Assembly (NCBI GenBank): GCA_005116955.1
Contig: SWDI01000001.1
Span: 301,722-365,721, forward strand
Reading direction: 5' to 3'
From: Nitrospira sp.
Lineage (GTDB): Bacteria; Nitrospirota; Nitrospiria; Nitrospirales; Nitrospiraceae
DNA: 64,000 nt
In this document: positions 7,666 to 16,918 of the stretch, one piece after another
Position numbering within the stretch: the first letter of the stretch is position 1
Layout: every line of letters starts with the position of its first letter
Position numbers and translations under genes: made by a program
Notes under the pieces: generated by a model
The model's database searches: none
Told to the model about the DNA's origin: nothing
The model's input: only the letters and a program-made list of their open reading frames with translations

Positions 7666-9040
7666 ACAAGCAACGGGATTCTGGGCTCCACGGCCTCCGG
7701 CTCTGGATGCGATTCTCGCGCGGCTCGAATCGCTGTCGCTCAAGCCGGAATTCGCCCTGCAGCGAAAGATGGCGCTGGCACGGGGGTTGAGACCCTATCT
7801 GGAGGGCATCGCGGGCAGACTCGTCGCACCGCTCGCTCAAGAAACCGAACTCGCCAACCTGTTCCTTCTCTGCGATTTCTATCCTGAAGACGGGCAGTTG
7901 ACGCTGATCGAACAGTTACGGGATGTGATCACCGAACACATCCCTAATGAAGAACGGCAGTGGCTCGATCCCTTGAAACATTCCTATTTTGATATGCTGG
8001 AACTGACTTCCTTGCCGAAGCCAGGGGAAGATCTCACTGTGCGGTCTCTCGGAGATCGAACCACATTGGTAGTCCCTGGCCATGAATCCATCAACGATCT
8101 GGCGGTAGGCCGGGTGTTACTGACCCGCCTCGTTGGCACTCCGGATGGTGGTGAATCAGGCAAGGCAGTGTGGGCCGGCTGCGGAATCGTCTTGTCTCAG
8201 GCCGATGCCAACGCGATGCTCGAGAGGACTGTGGAATGGCGCAGAGAAATGGAGCTGACCACCGGATCCTTTGCATTAGGGGAGTGGAGAGAGTTTACCA
8301 AGCGTTTCGGGTACATGTTCCTCTGGGCATTCGCACAGCTCCGCACCGACGCGTTGGTGGATGCCGTCGTCCATATTCGCTATCGCCGTCCCGATGACCA
8401 GCCCTATCTCTATGCTGTGGCTCTGTATGACCACCATGAGTATCGGTTCTTTGTCGATGGATTGTCCGAGATGAGCGAGCTTAAACCGGAGAAGATGGCG
8501 CCTCAGGTTGGAAGGCAAGGCCAGATCGACGAGATTCCTCCGGCTCGCACATGGGTGCAGCGAGACGGGAGCGGCGGGACTGACTCTCTTGTCGCGAAGG
8601 TGACGCTGACGTCGTCCCAGCTCATCGTGGAATGCGACAGTCCAGCGAGACTTGACCAGATCAAGCATCGACTCGCGTCCTCGTTTGGATTTTCACTGCA
8701 TTTCAGAGGTGAGACGCTCGTGCCCCCTGCGCGGCAATTATCGATAGCCGAGCTCATGTCCGATGAACCGCCGCCGTTGGTCGTGACACCGGAAGAAGAC
8801 CATACACTGCTCAACCAGTTTCTGGAGAAAGCCTACTTGGAGTGGTCGGATCAGCCTCACCTCGCGCTTGGCGGGCACACACCGCGACATGCCGCCGCAT
8901 CTGCCGCTAGGCGTGGCAAGGTCGGTGCCCTCATCGATGAAATGGCCCAGCATGATCCAGGCCGTCGGCGGTGTGGCCGACCAGGGTTCGATTACAATCG
9001 TCTTCGCGCTCATGTGGGCTTGGATGAACTGCCAGAGTAA
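7649..9040 (+). CDS. Uncharacterised 463-residue cytoplasmic protein
   Basis: The start is placed at ATG 7649 (MNPASEQATGFWAPRPPALD), inside the end of the DUF2934 gene, with a purine-rich GGAAGAAA site; the frame is open upstream but would run far into the neighbour. No signal peptide or membrane span was seen. The C-terminus has a recognisable block, LEWSDQPHLALGGHTPRHAA, then a short helix and GFDYNRLRAHVGL. It recalls the W-D-P-LGG-TP segment at the C-terminus of MbcA/ParS-like and SEC-C-associated proteins, but the rest matches nothing I recognise. It is translationally coupled to DUF2934 and sits between Usp and phosphofructokinase genes. Function unknown. Confidence 0.75.
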   Translation: MNPASEQATGFWAPRPPALDAILARLESLSLKPEFALQRKMALARGLRPYLEGIAGRLVAPLAQETELANLFLLCDFYPEDGQLTLIEQLRDVITEHIPNEERQWLDPLKHSYFDMLELTSLPKPGEDLTVRSLGDRTTLVVPGHESINDLAVGRVLLTRLVGTPDGGESGKAVWAGCGIVLSQADANAMLERTVEWRREMELTTGSFALGEWREFTKRFGYMFLWAFAQLRTDALVDAVVHIRYRRPDDQPYLYAVALYDHHEYRFFVDGLSEMSELKPEKMAPQVGRQGQIDEIPPARTWVQRDGSGGTDSLVAKVTLTSSQLIVECDSPARLDQIKHRLASSFGFSLHFRGETLVPPARQLSIAELMSDEPPPLVVTPEEDHTLLNQFLEKAYLEWSDQPHLALGGHTPRHAAASAARRGKVGALIDEMAQHDPGRRRCGRPGFDYNRLRAHVGLDELPE

Positions 9041-9130
9041 TTCGAGCTGCACCACTTGCCTCTTGACAAGATGGAGTATACAACCATCCCGCAGATGATG
9101 GCGGATGGGGAATAGCCTAAGGAGAAGCCG

Positions 9131-10378
9131 ATGACAGTAGAGCGCACAACCGTCGGTATCTTAGTCGGTGGCGGACCTGCGCCAGGAATCAATAGCGTGA
9201 TCAACGCGGCGACGATCCGCAGCATTCTAGGCGGCTCGGATGTGCTTGGAATCATCGATGGTTTCAAATGGCTCATGGAAGGGGGCACAGGACAGGTACG
9301 GCCGCTCTCGATCGAAGACGTCAGTCGGATTCATTTTCGAGGAGGGTCCTATCTGGGCACGTCGCGTGCGAACCCGACGAAGAGTGTCGAGCATCTCGAC
9401 AATGTCTTGTTCGGACTGTCGAGTCTCGGAATCACACGGCTGGTGACGATCGGCGGTGATGACACCGCATTTTCAGCGATGAAATTGGAGGAACGGTCTA
9501 ACGGTCAACTACAAGTAGTCCATATCCCCAAGACGATCGACAACGACCTGGATCTTCCTTATGGCATTCCGACGTTCGGGTTTCAAACGGCTCGCCATGT
9601 CGGGGCCGAGATCGTGAAAAATCTCATGGTCGATGCCCGAACTACAACACGGTGGTATTTGGTCGTGACCATGGGGCGAAAGGCAGGCCATCTCGCCTTG
9701 GGGATCGGAAAGGCCGCTGGTGCGACGCTAACGATCGTTCCTGAAGAGTTTCAAGAGAGGCCGGTCAAGTTACAACGGGTTGTCGATCTTCTAATCGGAG
9801 CCATAATCAAGCGGCTTGAACATGGTCGAGCCGATGGAGTTGCAGTGCTGGCCGAAGGGCTGATCGAAATCATTGATTCAGGAGATCTTGGTGGGTTAGA
9901 GCATGTCGAACGAGACGAACACGGCCATTTACGAATGAGCGAGATAGACATCGGTGATGTGCTGCGGCGTGAACTGACGAAGCAGCTTCACCAGCTGGGG
10001 CTTTCCATCAGCCTGGGGGCGAAGAACGTGGGGTATGAGCTCCGTTGTGCCGATCCAATTCCATACGATATCGAATACACACGCGACCTTGGCTATTGCG
10101 CCGCTCAGTACTTACTCGACGGTGGGACATCGGCCATGGTCTCGATTCAAAATGGACGGTTCACCCCGATTCCATTCAGGCAGATGGTGGATTCCTCCAC
10201 TGGACGGACCAAGGTGCGGATGGTGGATATCGAATCCCAGTCCTACCAGATCGCCCGGCAATACATGATTCGACTCACGGAAGCCGACGTGAACAATCAG
10301 GACGCGCTGGGCCGCTATGCCGCCTTGGCCGGCCTGTCTGCGGAGGCGTTTCGAGAACGGTTCGGTACAGTCTGTTGA
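9131..10378 (+). CDS. pfkA: 6-phosphofructokinase, PPi-type active site
   Basis: 415 residues, ATG 9131 preceded by AAGGAGAAG. This is a phosphofructokinase fold with GGGPAPGINSVIN at the phosphate loop, TIGGDDT (residues 106-112), catalytic PKTIDND (133-139) and MGRKAGH (181-187). The Asp at position 111 and Lys at 134 are the pair that marks pyrophosphate-dependent enzymes; ATP-dependent PfkA has Gly at both places. It therefore probably interconverts fructose 6-phosphate and fructose 1,6-bisphosphate reversibly with PPi, saving ATP. It is followed 40 bases later by another Usp gene. No allosteric extension is seen. Donor choice is an inference from the two residues. Confidence 0.9.
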   Translation: MTVERTTVGILVGGGPAPGINSVINAATIRSILGGSDVLGIIDGFKWLMEGGTGQVRPLSIEDVSRIHFRGGSYLGTSRANPTKSVEHLDNVLFGLSSLGITRLVTIGGDDTAFSAMKLEERSNGQLQVVHIPKTIDNDLDLPYGIPTFGFQTARHVGAEIVKNLMVDARTTTRWYLVVTMGRKAGHLALGIGKAAGATLTIVPEEFQERPVKLQRVVDLLIGAIIKRLEHGRADGVAVLAEGLIEIIDSGDLGGLEHVERDEHGHLRMSEIDIGDVLRRELTKQLHQLGLSISLGAKNVGYELRCADPIPYDIEYTRDLGYCAAQYLLDGGTSAMVSIQNGRFTPIPFRQMVDSSTGRTKVRMVDIESQSYQIARQYMIRLTEADVNNQDALGRYAALAGLSAEAFRERFGTVC

Positions 10379-10418
10379 ATCATATAGGTGCAGCTCGTCA
10401 AAAAAAAGGATATCCGAC

Positions 10419-11276
10419 ATGAAGATTCTTGCGACAGTTGATGGGTCGAAACATGGGAAGTGGGCGATCGAATGGTTGGCGGAGATGCCGTTCGCGGTGC
10501 AGCCGGTTGTTCGTGTGCTGCATATCATCGATGTGGCGAGCGTTCGGGCTCCCTTTATGATCCAGCCAGCGATCGTCGGGACCGGACGATACATTCAGTC
10601 CGAAGTCAAGCGGATGGAGGCAGCGGCCAAGTCCACTAAGAAAGAGTCGGAGGGTTTGTTGTCAACGCTTGGCTTGAGCGGGACCGTGACGACCGACCAG
10701 GGCGCGGTGGCAGCGACGATCATGAAGCATGCGCAGCGTGGGGTTGGACTTCTGTCGATCGGGTCCCGAGGCTTGGATGCCTTAGACCGCTTTATGCTGG
10801 GCAGCATCTCGAATCATGCTATTCACCATGCACCTTGTTCTGTACTGGTGGTGAAAGAGAGTCCTCGGCCTGTACGGCATCTGGTTGTAGCAATTGATGG
10901 CTCGTCAGCCTCAGATAAGGCGGTTAAGTTCCTGATTCGCAACGTCAACCCGACACCCGACGGTCTGGATCGCGAACCAGTCGTGGTGACCGTGATACAT
11001 GCCGTGCCCTATTTTAAGTATCCAGAAGTAAAAGAAGCCGGGAAAGCGCTGGTCCAGCGCTATGGTGCTAAGCTCTCGAAATCAGGCTTCCAGATCCGTG
11101 AAGTCTTGAGGCTGGGGAAGCCAGCGGACGAGATTCTGACAGTGGCCAAACAGGAGAAGGCGGATCTGATTGTGACCGGAGCGAAGGGCCTGGGCGCAAT
11201 CCGCCGAGTGCTGCTTGGCAGCGTCTCTACCCGTGTGGTGCAGCATGCCCACTGTGGAGTGCTCGTGGTCCGCTGA
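10419..11276 (+). CDS. Tandem universal stress protein (two Usp domains)
   Basis: 285 residues from ATG 10419, with AAGGA about ten bases upstream. Two Usp domains: MKILATVDGSKHGKWAIEWL with loop GSRGLDALDRFMLGSISNH, and RHLVVAIDGSSASDKAV with loop GAKGLGAIRRVLLGSVSTR. The second domain ends HCGVLVVR. Both loops keep the G2xG9xGS pattern. The gene follows phosphofructokinase with no room for a strong terminator, so a joint transcript is likely and would link stress signalling to glycolytic flux. Confidence 0.92.
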   Translation: MKILATVDGSKHGKWAIEWLAEMPFAVQPVVRVLHIIDVASVRAPFMIQPAIVGTGRYIQSEVKRMEAAAKSTKKESEGLLSTLGLSGTVTTDQGAVAATIMKHAQRGVGLLSIGSRGLDALDRFMLGSISNHAIHHAPCSVLVVKESPRPVRHLVVAIDGSSASDKAVKFLIRNVNPTPDGLDREPVVVTVIHAVPYFKYPEVKEAGKALVQRYGAKLSKSGFQIREVLRLGKPADEILTVAKQEKADLIVTGAKGLGAIRRVLLGSVSTRVVQHAHCGVLVVR

Positions 11277-11381
11277 AGATCAAAAGTAGGGGGTGGATCA
11301 TGGCCGGAGGAACAGGCTTGACGGAAAGGAAGAAGGCGCCATAGACTGACACCCTCTCGGCTCAACAAGAGAGGGGACCGT

Positions 11382-12044
11382 ATGACCGCATTAATGAATA
11401 TTGACCAAGAGTCGCTCCCGGATCGTTTAGTGACGGGGCTTTCAAAAATCGGGTTGGCGATGAAGAGCCGTGCCTGGAGACGAAAGGGACAGGCAGGGAT
11501 TGGTCCCTTGCAAATCCAAGTGCTGACGTTTCTCCGATCTCGCCCGACTCATTCGGCTTCCGTTTCAACGATTGCCCGAGAGCTCTCCGTGAAACTGCCG
11601 ACTGCTTCTGAAGTCATCCGAACGCTTGAGGGGAAGCGATTGGTCCGCCGGCGCCGTCGTGAAATCGACAACCGTGTTGTGACGGTTCACCTCACCGCCC
11701 TCGGGGCGAAGGCAGGCCATGTGGAAAACCGATGGCCGGAGATTTTGGCGTCTGCGACCAAGAATTTGTCGGTGCCAGAGCAGGTCGCGCTTCTTGGTTC
11801 GCTCGTGAAGCTGATTCGCGCGCTTCAATTGCAAGGAGAAATTCCTGTTGCGCGCATGTGCGTCTCCTGCGAGCATTTCCGTCCGCATGCCTATGCGGAA
11901 TCTGACCAACCACATCACTGCGACTTCTACCATGTGGCATTTGGAGATCAGGCATTTCGCCTTGATTGTCCAGAGTACGTGGAAGGTCCAGCGGAAGATC
12001 CGGGGAATACTACCGACTCTCACAAAGCTGTGAGCATGGCCTAA
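11382..12044 (+). CDS. MarR-type winged-helix regulator with C-terminal four-cysteine domain
   Basis: 220 residues, ATG 11382 with GAGGGG upstream. Residues 15-150 form a MarR winged helix: the recognition region is VSTIARELSVKLPTASEVIR and the basic wing is RRRRREIDNRVVTVHLT. The last 70 residues add a metal-site candidate: Cys160, Cys163, Cys180 and Cys196, with His179 and several aromatics. This could bind zinc or an Fe-S cluster, giving a redox or metal input. Such tails occur in a subgroup of MarR-like proteins. It follows the stress genes on the same strand, so control of the Usp/PFK block is plausible but not shown. Confidence 0.85.
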   Translation: MTALMNIDQESLPDRLVTGLSKIGLAMKSRAWRRKGQAGIGPLQIQVLTFLRSRPTHSASVSTIARELSVKLPTASEVIRTLEGKRLVRRRRREIDNRVVTVHLTALGAKAGHVENRWPEILASATKNLSVPEQVALLGSLVKLIRALQLQGEIPVARMCVSCEHFRPHAYAESDQPHHCDFYHVAFGDQAFRLDCPEYVEGPAEDPGNTTDSHKAVSMA

Positions 12045-12051
12045 GGCCTAC

Positions 12052-12636
12052 CTACCGGCTGACGCTTATGCTGGGCAGCTTCTGTGGCGGTTGCTCTGTT
12101 CGGCTGAGGTAGAGTGCTCCGTCCGCCTCGACCTGCCTCATTAAGTCTTCCAACGCTCCCTGTAACGCGGTTTCGATGGGGTTACGGTCCGACGCCGTGA
12201 CCCACCGCACCGATGATCCCGCTGCAGTGTGTTCGGCACGATAGGACTTCATCACCCCGGCAGCTTCGCTCATCTCTGCTTGTAGCACGATTCGATAATG
12301 ATAGAGGCTGCTGCGAGAGGTCAGCGTCAATTTCGTGGCCACGCGAAGTGTCAGGTCGGCTGGGTCAGGCGAGACTGACGTGAAGGTGCCTCGTTGTTGC
12401 AGGTATCGCACGACGGCCTGTTTCAGGTCGAGATGCGACCATTCCAGCAAGGCGATACCTGGCCGATGGTCCGCGCCTTCCATTGCAATCGGGCTGACAA
12501 CGGCCTGAAGCGTTCGAGGGATCGTGATGGACGACACGCTGGTGGGGAGAGGCGTCACCTGAATCCGATGGACACACCCCACCCCTGTGAGATAGAGGGC
12601 TAGCAGGAGCATTGTGAACCGTCTCGAGTGGGTCAT
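12052..12636 (-). CDS. Probable outer-membrane lipoprotein, function unknown
   Basis: 194 residues from ATG 12636 (a TTG two codons earlier is also possible). The N-terminus MTHSRRFTMLLLALYLTGVG-C is a lipoprotein-like signal with Cys at about residue 21; the residue at -3 is Gly, so the lipobox is not ideal. The rest resembles periplasmic DUF-type or transport-auxiliary lipoproteins, with a beta-rich core and LKQAVVRYLQQRGTF. No enzymatic motif was found. It ends 7 bases from the MarR stop (convergent). Probably paired with the next lipoprotein gene upstream. Confidence 0.72.
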   Translation of the reverse strand: MTHSRRFTMLLLALYLTGVGCVHRIQVTPLPTSVSSITIPRTLQAVVSPIAMEGADHRPGIALLEWSHLDLKQAVVRYLQQRGTFTSVSPDPADLTLRVATKLTLTSRSSLYHYRIVLQAEMSEAAGVMKSYRAEHTAAGSSVRWVTASDRNPIETALQGALEDLMRQVEADGALYLSRTEQPPQKLPSISVSR

Positions 12637-12691
12637 TGGCAATCAATGGATAGGCGGCTCGACCCTTCCCACAGTGTTTTGATCCGCGCGA

Positions 12692-13183
12692 TTAGTGAGT
12701 CGAGCTGGGAGAGGGCCCTGACAGGATTTCCAAGTCGTTCAACGCTCGAGCAGCCTGTTCTCGATAGGTACGTTCCGTGGGGTTCGTGTAGGTATCGACC
12801 ACACGTTGATAGGATGCACGGGCTTTCTCCGGTTGCTGCTTGATCGCGAAATATTGTCCCAACGCGATCCAGTTCTGAGCCGCCGTTCCACGAGCCGTTT
12901 TCATGAGTGCGAACTCCCGTTCCACCTGCGATGTCCCCTGCAACTGACCTTGCTTCCTGACGGTGTCCGCCATCTGATCAGCCATGGCTTCGAGCTGCTC
13001 ATTTTCGTGAACCGCTGCGGCCACTCGATTGGCCTTGAGGTGCGTATAGAAGTTCTCGACGTGGTCCTTCATGACATCCGCTCGCCGCTGATATGGGTCT
13101 GCGGCACAACCAGACATTATCAACACGAACAAGGCGATGACACCTGCTGTTTGGTAGAAGTCATGGCGACCGGAGATCTTCAT
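12692..13183 (-). CDS. Lipoprotein with TPR-like helices
   Basis: 163 residues from ATG 13183, chosen for GAGGAG five bases upstream. The signal ends in a good lipobox, LIMSGC (Cys about residue 26). Helical repeats follow: AQNWIALGQYFAIKQQPEKARASYQRVVD has the spacing of a tetratricopeptide unit. It is probably anchored in the outer membrane as a scaffold protein. It lies 55 bases upstream of the other lipoprotein gene on the same strand and divergent from rubrerythrin. Function unknown. Confidence 0.78.
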   Translation of the reverse strand: MKISGRHDFYQTAGVIALFVLIMSGCAADPYQRRADVMKDHVENFYTHLKANRVAAAVHENEQLEAMADQMADTVRKQGQLQGTSQVEREFALMKTARGTAAQNWIALGQYFAIKQQPEKARASYQRVVDTYTNPTERTYREQAARALNDLEILSGPSPSSTH

Positions 13184-13386
13184 ATGGCTCCTCGGTGGAT
13201 AAGAGTCCTCGTAAATTATCCGGTGGGAGTGTAACATACCCCCAGCCGTGCGAATACTAACTGGACCGGATGGCACGAAGCCCCTTGAACCGCTGACGGC
13301 GGCTGCGCTATCTTAGTCGCCGGTTTACTCGCGACGAAAATCTCGGCGGGGCTAAGGATGGGCCTTCGAACAACGAGGAGGATGAT

Positions 13387-13812
<426 letters not shown>

Positions 13813-13908
13813 CACGCACGTATCGGCTCACGTTCAGCGGTCAGTTTTCGGCGACGTGGCGGGAGTCCGTCGGCGAAGGCTGGCCGCTGATCGTTTTTGG
13901 AGAGAGGA

Positions 13909-15189
13909 ATGAAAGGTCTCAGTCTCCTTACCCCGATCGACTCCACGCAGTTGGAGAAGGAAACGCTGCGGATCTACGAGGTCTGTGACGGCTGCCGGCG
14001 CTGCTTCAATCTTTGTCCCTCGTTCAATACGCTCTTAGATCGGATTGATGTGTGCGAGAGTGATGTGGCCAAGCTGACCCCGGCCGATCATCATCAAGTC
14101 GTCGACGAATGCTACTACTGCAAGCTCTGTTTCAATCATTGTCCCTATACGCCGCCGCATCACTATGCAATCGACTTCCCGCACTTGATGATCGCCTGGA
14201 AGAAGCGTCTTGCGGCGGAGCGCGGTGTTCGATGGCGAGATCGCCTGTTGATCATGACGGATGCGATTGGAAGACTTGGCAGCGCCACCGCCTCGCTCAC
14301 GAACAGGTTGTTGGGGAACCGGCTTGTGCGCCGCCTTCTGGAGCGGGTCATGGGGATTCATCGCGACCGTCAGCTGTTGCACTTCTCTCAAGAGACATTT
14401 CCACGCTGGTTTGGCCGTCGAACTAAAACGGCCATAGCTGATCCACCCATTCGCAAGGTCGCCCTCTTTGCCAGTTGCCTCGTGAACTTTCAGGCGACCG
14501 ATGTCGGGAAGGCGACGGTGCAAGTGTTGGAGAAGAACGGGGTCCAGGTGGTGGTACCGGAGCAACGCTGCTGCGGGATGCCTAGTTTCGATATTGGGGA
14601 TACTCAGGCGATTCAACAGGCTGCTCAAAGTAACGTTGCGTCATTGTACCCGTTGGTCGCTGAAGGATACGATGTAGTCGTCCCAACCGCCAGTTGCAGC
14701 TTGATGTTGAAACGAGAATATCCGGAACTCGTTTGCGATGAGAAGACGAAGCGGGTCGCGGAGCGGACCTTCGATGTCTGTGAATATCTGATGGCCATGA
14801 AAAAAACAGGCCAGTTGGCGACCGATTTCACGCAGAAGCCAGGGCGAGTCGCCTATCAGATTCCCTGCCACCTGAGGGATCAAAATATCGGGTTTAAATC
14901 CAGAGAACTCATGGAGTGTGCCGGTGCTCAAGTCGAGGTGATCGAACAGTGTTCGGGGCATGACGGCGCTTGGTCAGCCAAGACGGAGTTTTTCCAGCTT
15001 TCGATGAAGATTGCCGGGAAGGCCATGCGAGCGATCGAGCGCACGCCAGCGGACCTTGTCGCGTCGGACTGTCCCCTGGCCGGCTTACAGTTGGATCAGG
15101 CCGGCGCGTCGGCCCATGCCGGAGGACGGAGCACGCTGCATCCGATTCAGATTGTCCGTGATGCCTATGGGTTGCCACGACAACCATGA
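13909..15189 (+). CDS. GlpC/HdrB-like Fe-S protein (two 4Fe-4S and CCG domains)
   Basis: 426 residues from ATG 13909, with GAGAGGA just upstream. The N-terminus carries two ferredoxin motifs, CDGCRRCFNLCP (about residue 28) and CYYCKLCFNHCP (about residue 68). Two cysteine-rich CCG domains follow, with CCGMPSFDIG in the first and PCHLRDQNIGFKSRELMECA then CSGHDGAWS in the second, as in GlpC and heterodisulfide reductase HdrB. It probably passes electrons from a donor through these clusters to rubrerythrin or a quinone. The operon position right after rubrerythrin supports the peroxide-detoxification idea, which is inferred. Confidence 0.9.
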   Translation: MKGLSLLTPIDSTQLEKETLRIYEVCDGCRRCFNLCPSFNTLLDRIDVCESDVAKLTPADHHQVVDECYYCKLCFNHCPYTPPHHYAIDFPHLMIAWKKRLAAERGVRWRDRLLIMTDAIGRLGSATASLTNRLLGNRLVRRLLERVMGIHRDRQLLHFSQETFPRWFGRRTKTAIADPPIRKVALFASCLVNFQATDVGKATVQVLEKNGVQVVVPEQRCCGMPSFDIGDTQAIQQAAQSNVASLYPLVAEGYDVVVPTASCSLMLKREYPELVCDEKTKRVAERTFDVCEYLMAMKKTGQLATDFTQKPGRVAYQIPCHLRDQNIGFKSRELMECAGAQVEVIEQCSGHDGAWSAKTEFFQLSMKIAGKAMRAIERTPADLVASDCPLAGLQLDQAGASAHAGGRSTLHPIQIVRDAYGLPRQP

Positions 15190-15238
15190 TACTGGAGTCA
15201 GCGTCACGCTGGACGAATCACGAGAGAGGGGACAATCA

Positions 15239-15829
15239 ATGAAAACAATCGCTCCAGAAGATATCATTCCGCACCAGGAGTACGAGCGGCAGCGTGAGGA
15301 TTTTCGAGCGAACATCATTGTGCTGAAGCAGCGGCGGCGCATGTCGGTCGGCCCCTGTATGACAATGGTATTCGAGAATCGTGACACGGTGCAGTTTCAA
15401 ATTCAGGAGATGATCCGCGTCGAGCGGATTTTCGATCCGGTCAAGGTTCAGGATGAACTAGATGTGTACAATGCCCTTCTACCGGCTCCTGGCGAGTTGA
15501 GCGCGACCCTGTTAATCGAAATCACCCAGGACGCGATGATCAAGGAACGGCTCGATCAGTTCATGGGGTTGGATCACGGAGAAACAGTAGCCATTGTCGC
15601 TGGAGGCGAGGAAGTATTCGGCGAATTTGAAGGAGGCCGGAGCCATGAGACGAAAATCAGCGCGGTCCATTTCGTAAAGTTTCGACCGACCGCATCCATG
15701 ACCAAGACCTTTGCAGACCTCAGTCAACCTGTGACGATCCGTGTCGACCATGGCGACTATCGAGAAAAGGCGCCTGTGTCCGGTACGATGCGCGAAGAGT
15801 GGCTTGCCGATTTAAGAGGCGGTGCGTAG
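15239..15829 (+). CDS. DUF3501 family protein
   Basis: 196 residues, ATG 15239 with GAGAGGGG upstream. The N-terminus MKTIAPEDIIPHQEYERQRE and the central MTMVFENRDTVQFQIQEMIR are typical of DUF3501. No catalytic motif is known for the family. It is regularly found beside rubrerythrin and the GlpC-like protein, and the same order holds here, with 49 bases after the Fe-S gene. It is likely an accessory factor for that system. No membrane span or export signal. Confidence 0.9.
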   Translation: MKTIAPEDIIPHQEYERQREDFRANIIVLKQRRRMSVGPCMTMVFENRDTVQFQIQEMIRVERIFDPVKVQDELDVYNALLPAPGELSATLLIEITQDAMIKERLDQFMGLDHGETVAIVAGGEEVFGEFEGGRSHETKISAVHFVKFRPTASMTKTFADLSQPVTIRVDHGDYREKAPVSGTMREEWLADLRGGA

Positions 15830-15841
15830 CACCGAGAAACC

Positions 15842-16594
15842 ATGCCCCCTGTCTTGTTGACCAAGCGCATCGAATTTTCCGCCTCCCATCGCTATGGCCG
15901 GCCGGAATGGGATGACGTGAAGAATCGTACGGTATTTGGGCGCTGCTACAATCCTCCCGCGCACGGACACAACTACCTGCTTGAACTCACCGTCTCCGGC
16001 GACATTGATCCCACGACCGGCATGGTCGTCAATCTGTTCGATCTCAAACGGGTGCTCCTGGACGTGATCGAAGAGTTTGATCACAAGAACCTGAATCTCG
16101 ACATGCCCTACTTCAAAGACCGGATTCCGACCTCCGAAAATTTCGCGCATGTGCTGTGGACGAAGTTGTCGGCTCAACGGGATATCGGTGCTCTCCACAC
16201 CCTTCGGCTCTGTGAGGACGAAGATCTCTATGCCGAAGTCACCGCAGAGGATGGGCCGGATGCCGCTGCAATTGCAAAGCGATATTCGTTCAATGCGATC
16301 CACGAGAACCATCAGGGGCGAGATTGGGACTGCTACGTGACGGTTCGCGGGACGATCGATCCGGTGACGGGCATGGTGACCGATATCGGAGCGTTGGATC
16401 GACTGGTACAGGACCGGGTCATCACGCCATTTGATCGGCAGGATCTCCGCCAGGTGCTTGGCTCTGAAACGGTGAAGGGAGATGCCCTCGCCAAGACCAT
16501 CTGGGACCGCCTCGCCGGGCATCTCTCAGGCGGAACGCTCCACAACGTCCGTCTTGTCCAAACCCGCGACCTCTCGTTCGACTACGCGGGTTGA
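15842..16594 (+). CDS. Tandem 6-pyruvoyl-tetrahydropterin synthase/QueD-like protein
   Basis: 250 residues, ATG 15842, 12 bases after the DUF3501 stop. Two T-fold halves are visible. Residues 1-120 carry the zinc and catalytic set: FSASHRYG near the N-terminus, then CYNPPAHGHNYLLEL with the Cys and paired His of PTPS/QueD. Residues 125-250 repeat the fold (FNAIHENHQGRDWDCYVTV, DIDPVTGM-like and VRLVQTRDLSFDYAG) but have lost most ligands. Ordinary QueD has about 120 residues. Likely substrate: 7,8-dihydroneopterin triphosphate, giving a pterin or queuosine precursor. The second half may be structural, replacing a subunit. Confidence 0.82.
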   Translation: MPPVLLTKRIEFSASHRYGRPEWDDVKNRTVFGRCYNPPAHGHNYLLELTVSGDIDPTTGMVVNLFDLKRVLLDVIEEFDHKNLNLDMPYFKDRIPTSENFAHVLWTKLSAQRDIGALHTLRLCEDEDLYAEVTAEDGPDAAAIAKRYSFNAIHENHQGRDWDCYVTVRGTIDPVTGMVTDIGALDRLVQDRVITPFDRQDLRQVLGSETVKGDALAKTIWDRLAGHLSGGTLHNVRLVQTRDLSFDYAG

Positions 16595-16654
16595 CCGGAT
16601 AGCCCCATTCTTTTTAATTTCAACCCACCCCAACCACTTAACAGATCGACATAT

Positions 16655-16918
16655 CTATCGATAGACCTCGCGTCGATGTCCGATCTTCACGATCTCAACG
16701 CGACGGGCGGTATCGTCAATGCCGTAGACAATGCGATAGTCACCTTGCCGAATGCGATAGCGTTCGGATTCGCCTGAGAGTTTTTCGCATCCCGACGGCC
16801 GAGGCTGTTGGGCCAAGCCTCGAATGCGATCGACGACCCGCTTGAGGTCACCCGAAGGTACCGCCTTCAGCTCCTTCTCGGCGGATCGCTTGATGACGAG
16901 GCTATAAGGTTCCGTCAC
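16655..16918 (-). CDS. RelE/ParE-type toxin
   Basis: 87 residues of the RelE superfamily: YSLVIKRSAEKELKAVP, then KLSGESERYRIRQGDYRIVY and VEIVKIGHRREVYR. The Arg pair in YRIRQGDYRIVY and the C-terminal GHRREVY match RelE-like ribosome-dependent mRNA interferases. It would cleave mRNA in the ribosomal A site when released from the antitoxin. The gene overlaps its antitoxin by 17 bases, so translation is coupled. The cognate pair makes the call strong. Confidence 0.92.
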   Translation of the reverse strand: MTEPYSLVIKRSAEKELKAVPSGDLKRVVDRIRGLAQQPRPSGCEKLSGESERYRIRQGDYRIVYGIDDTARRVEIVKIGHRREVYR

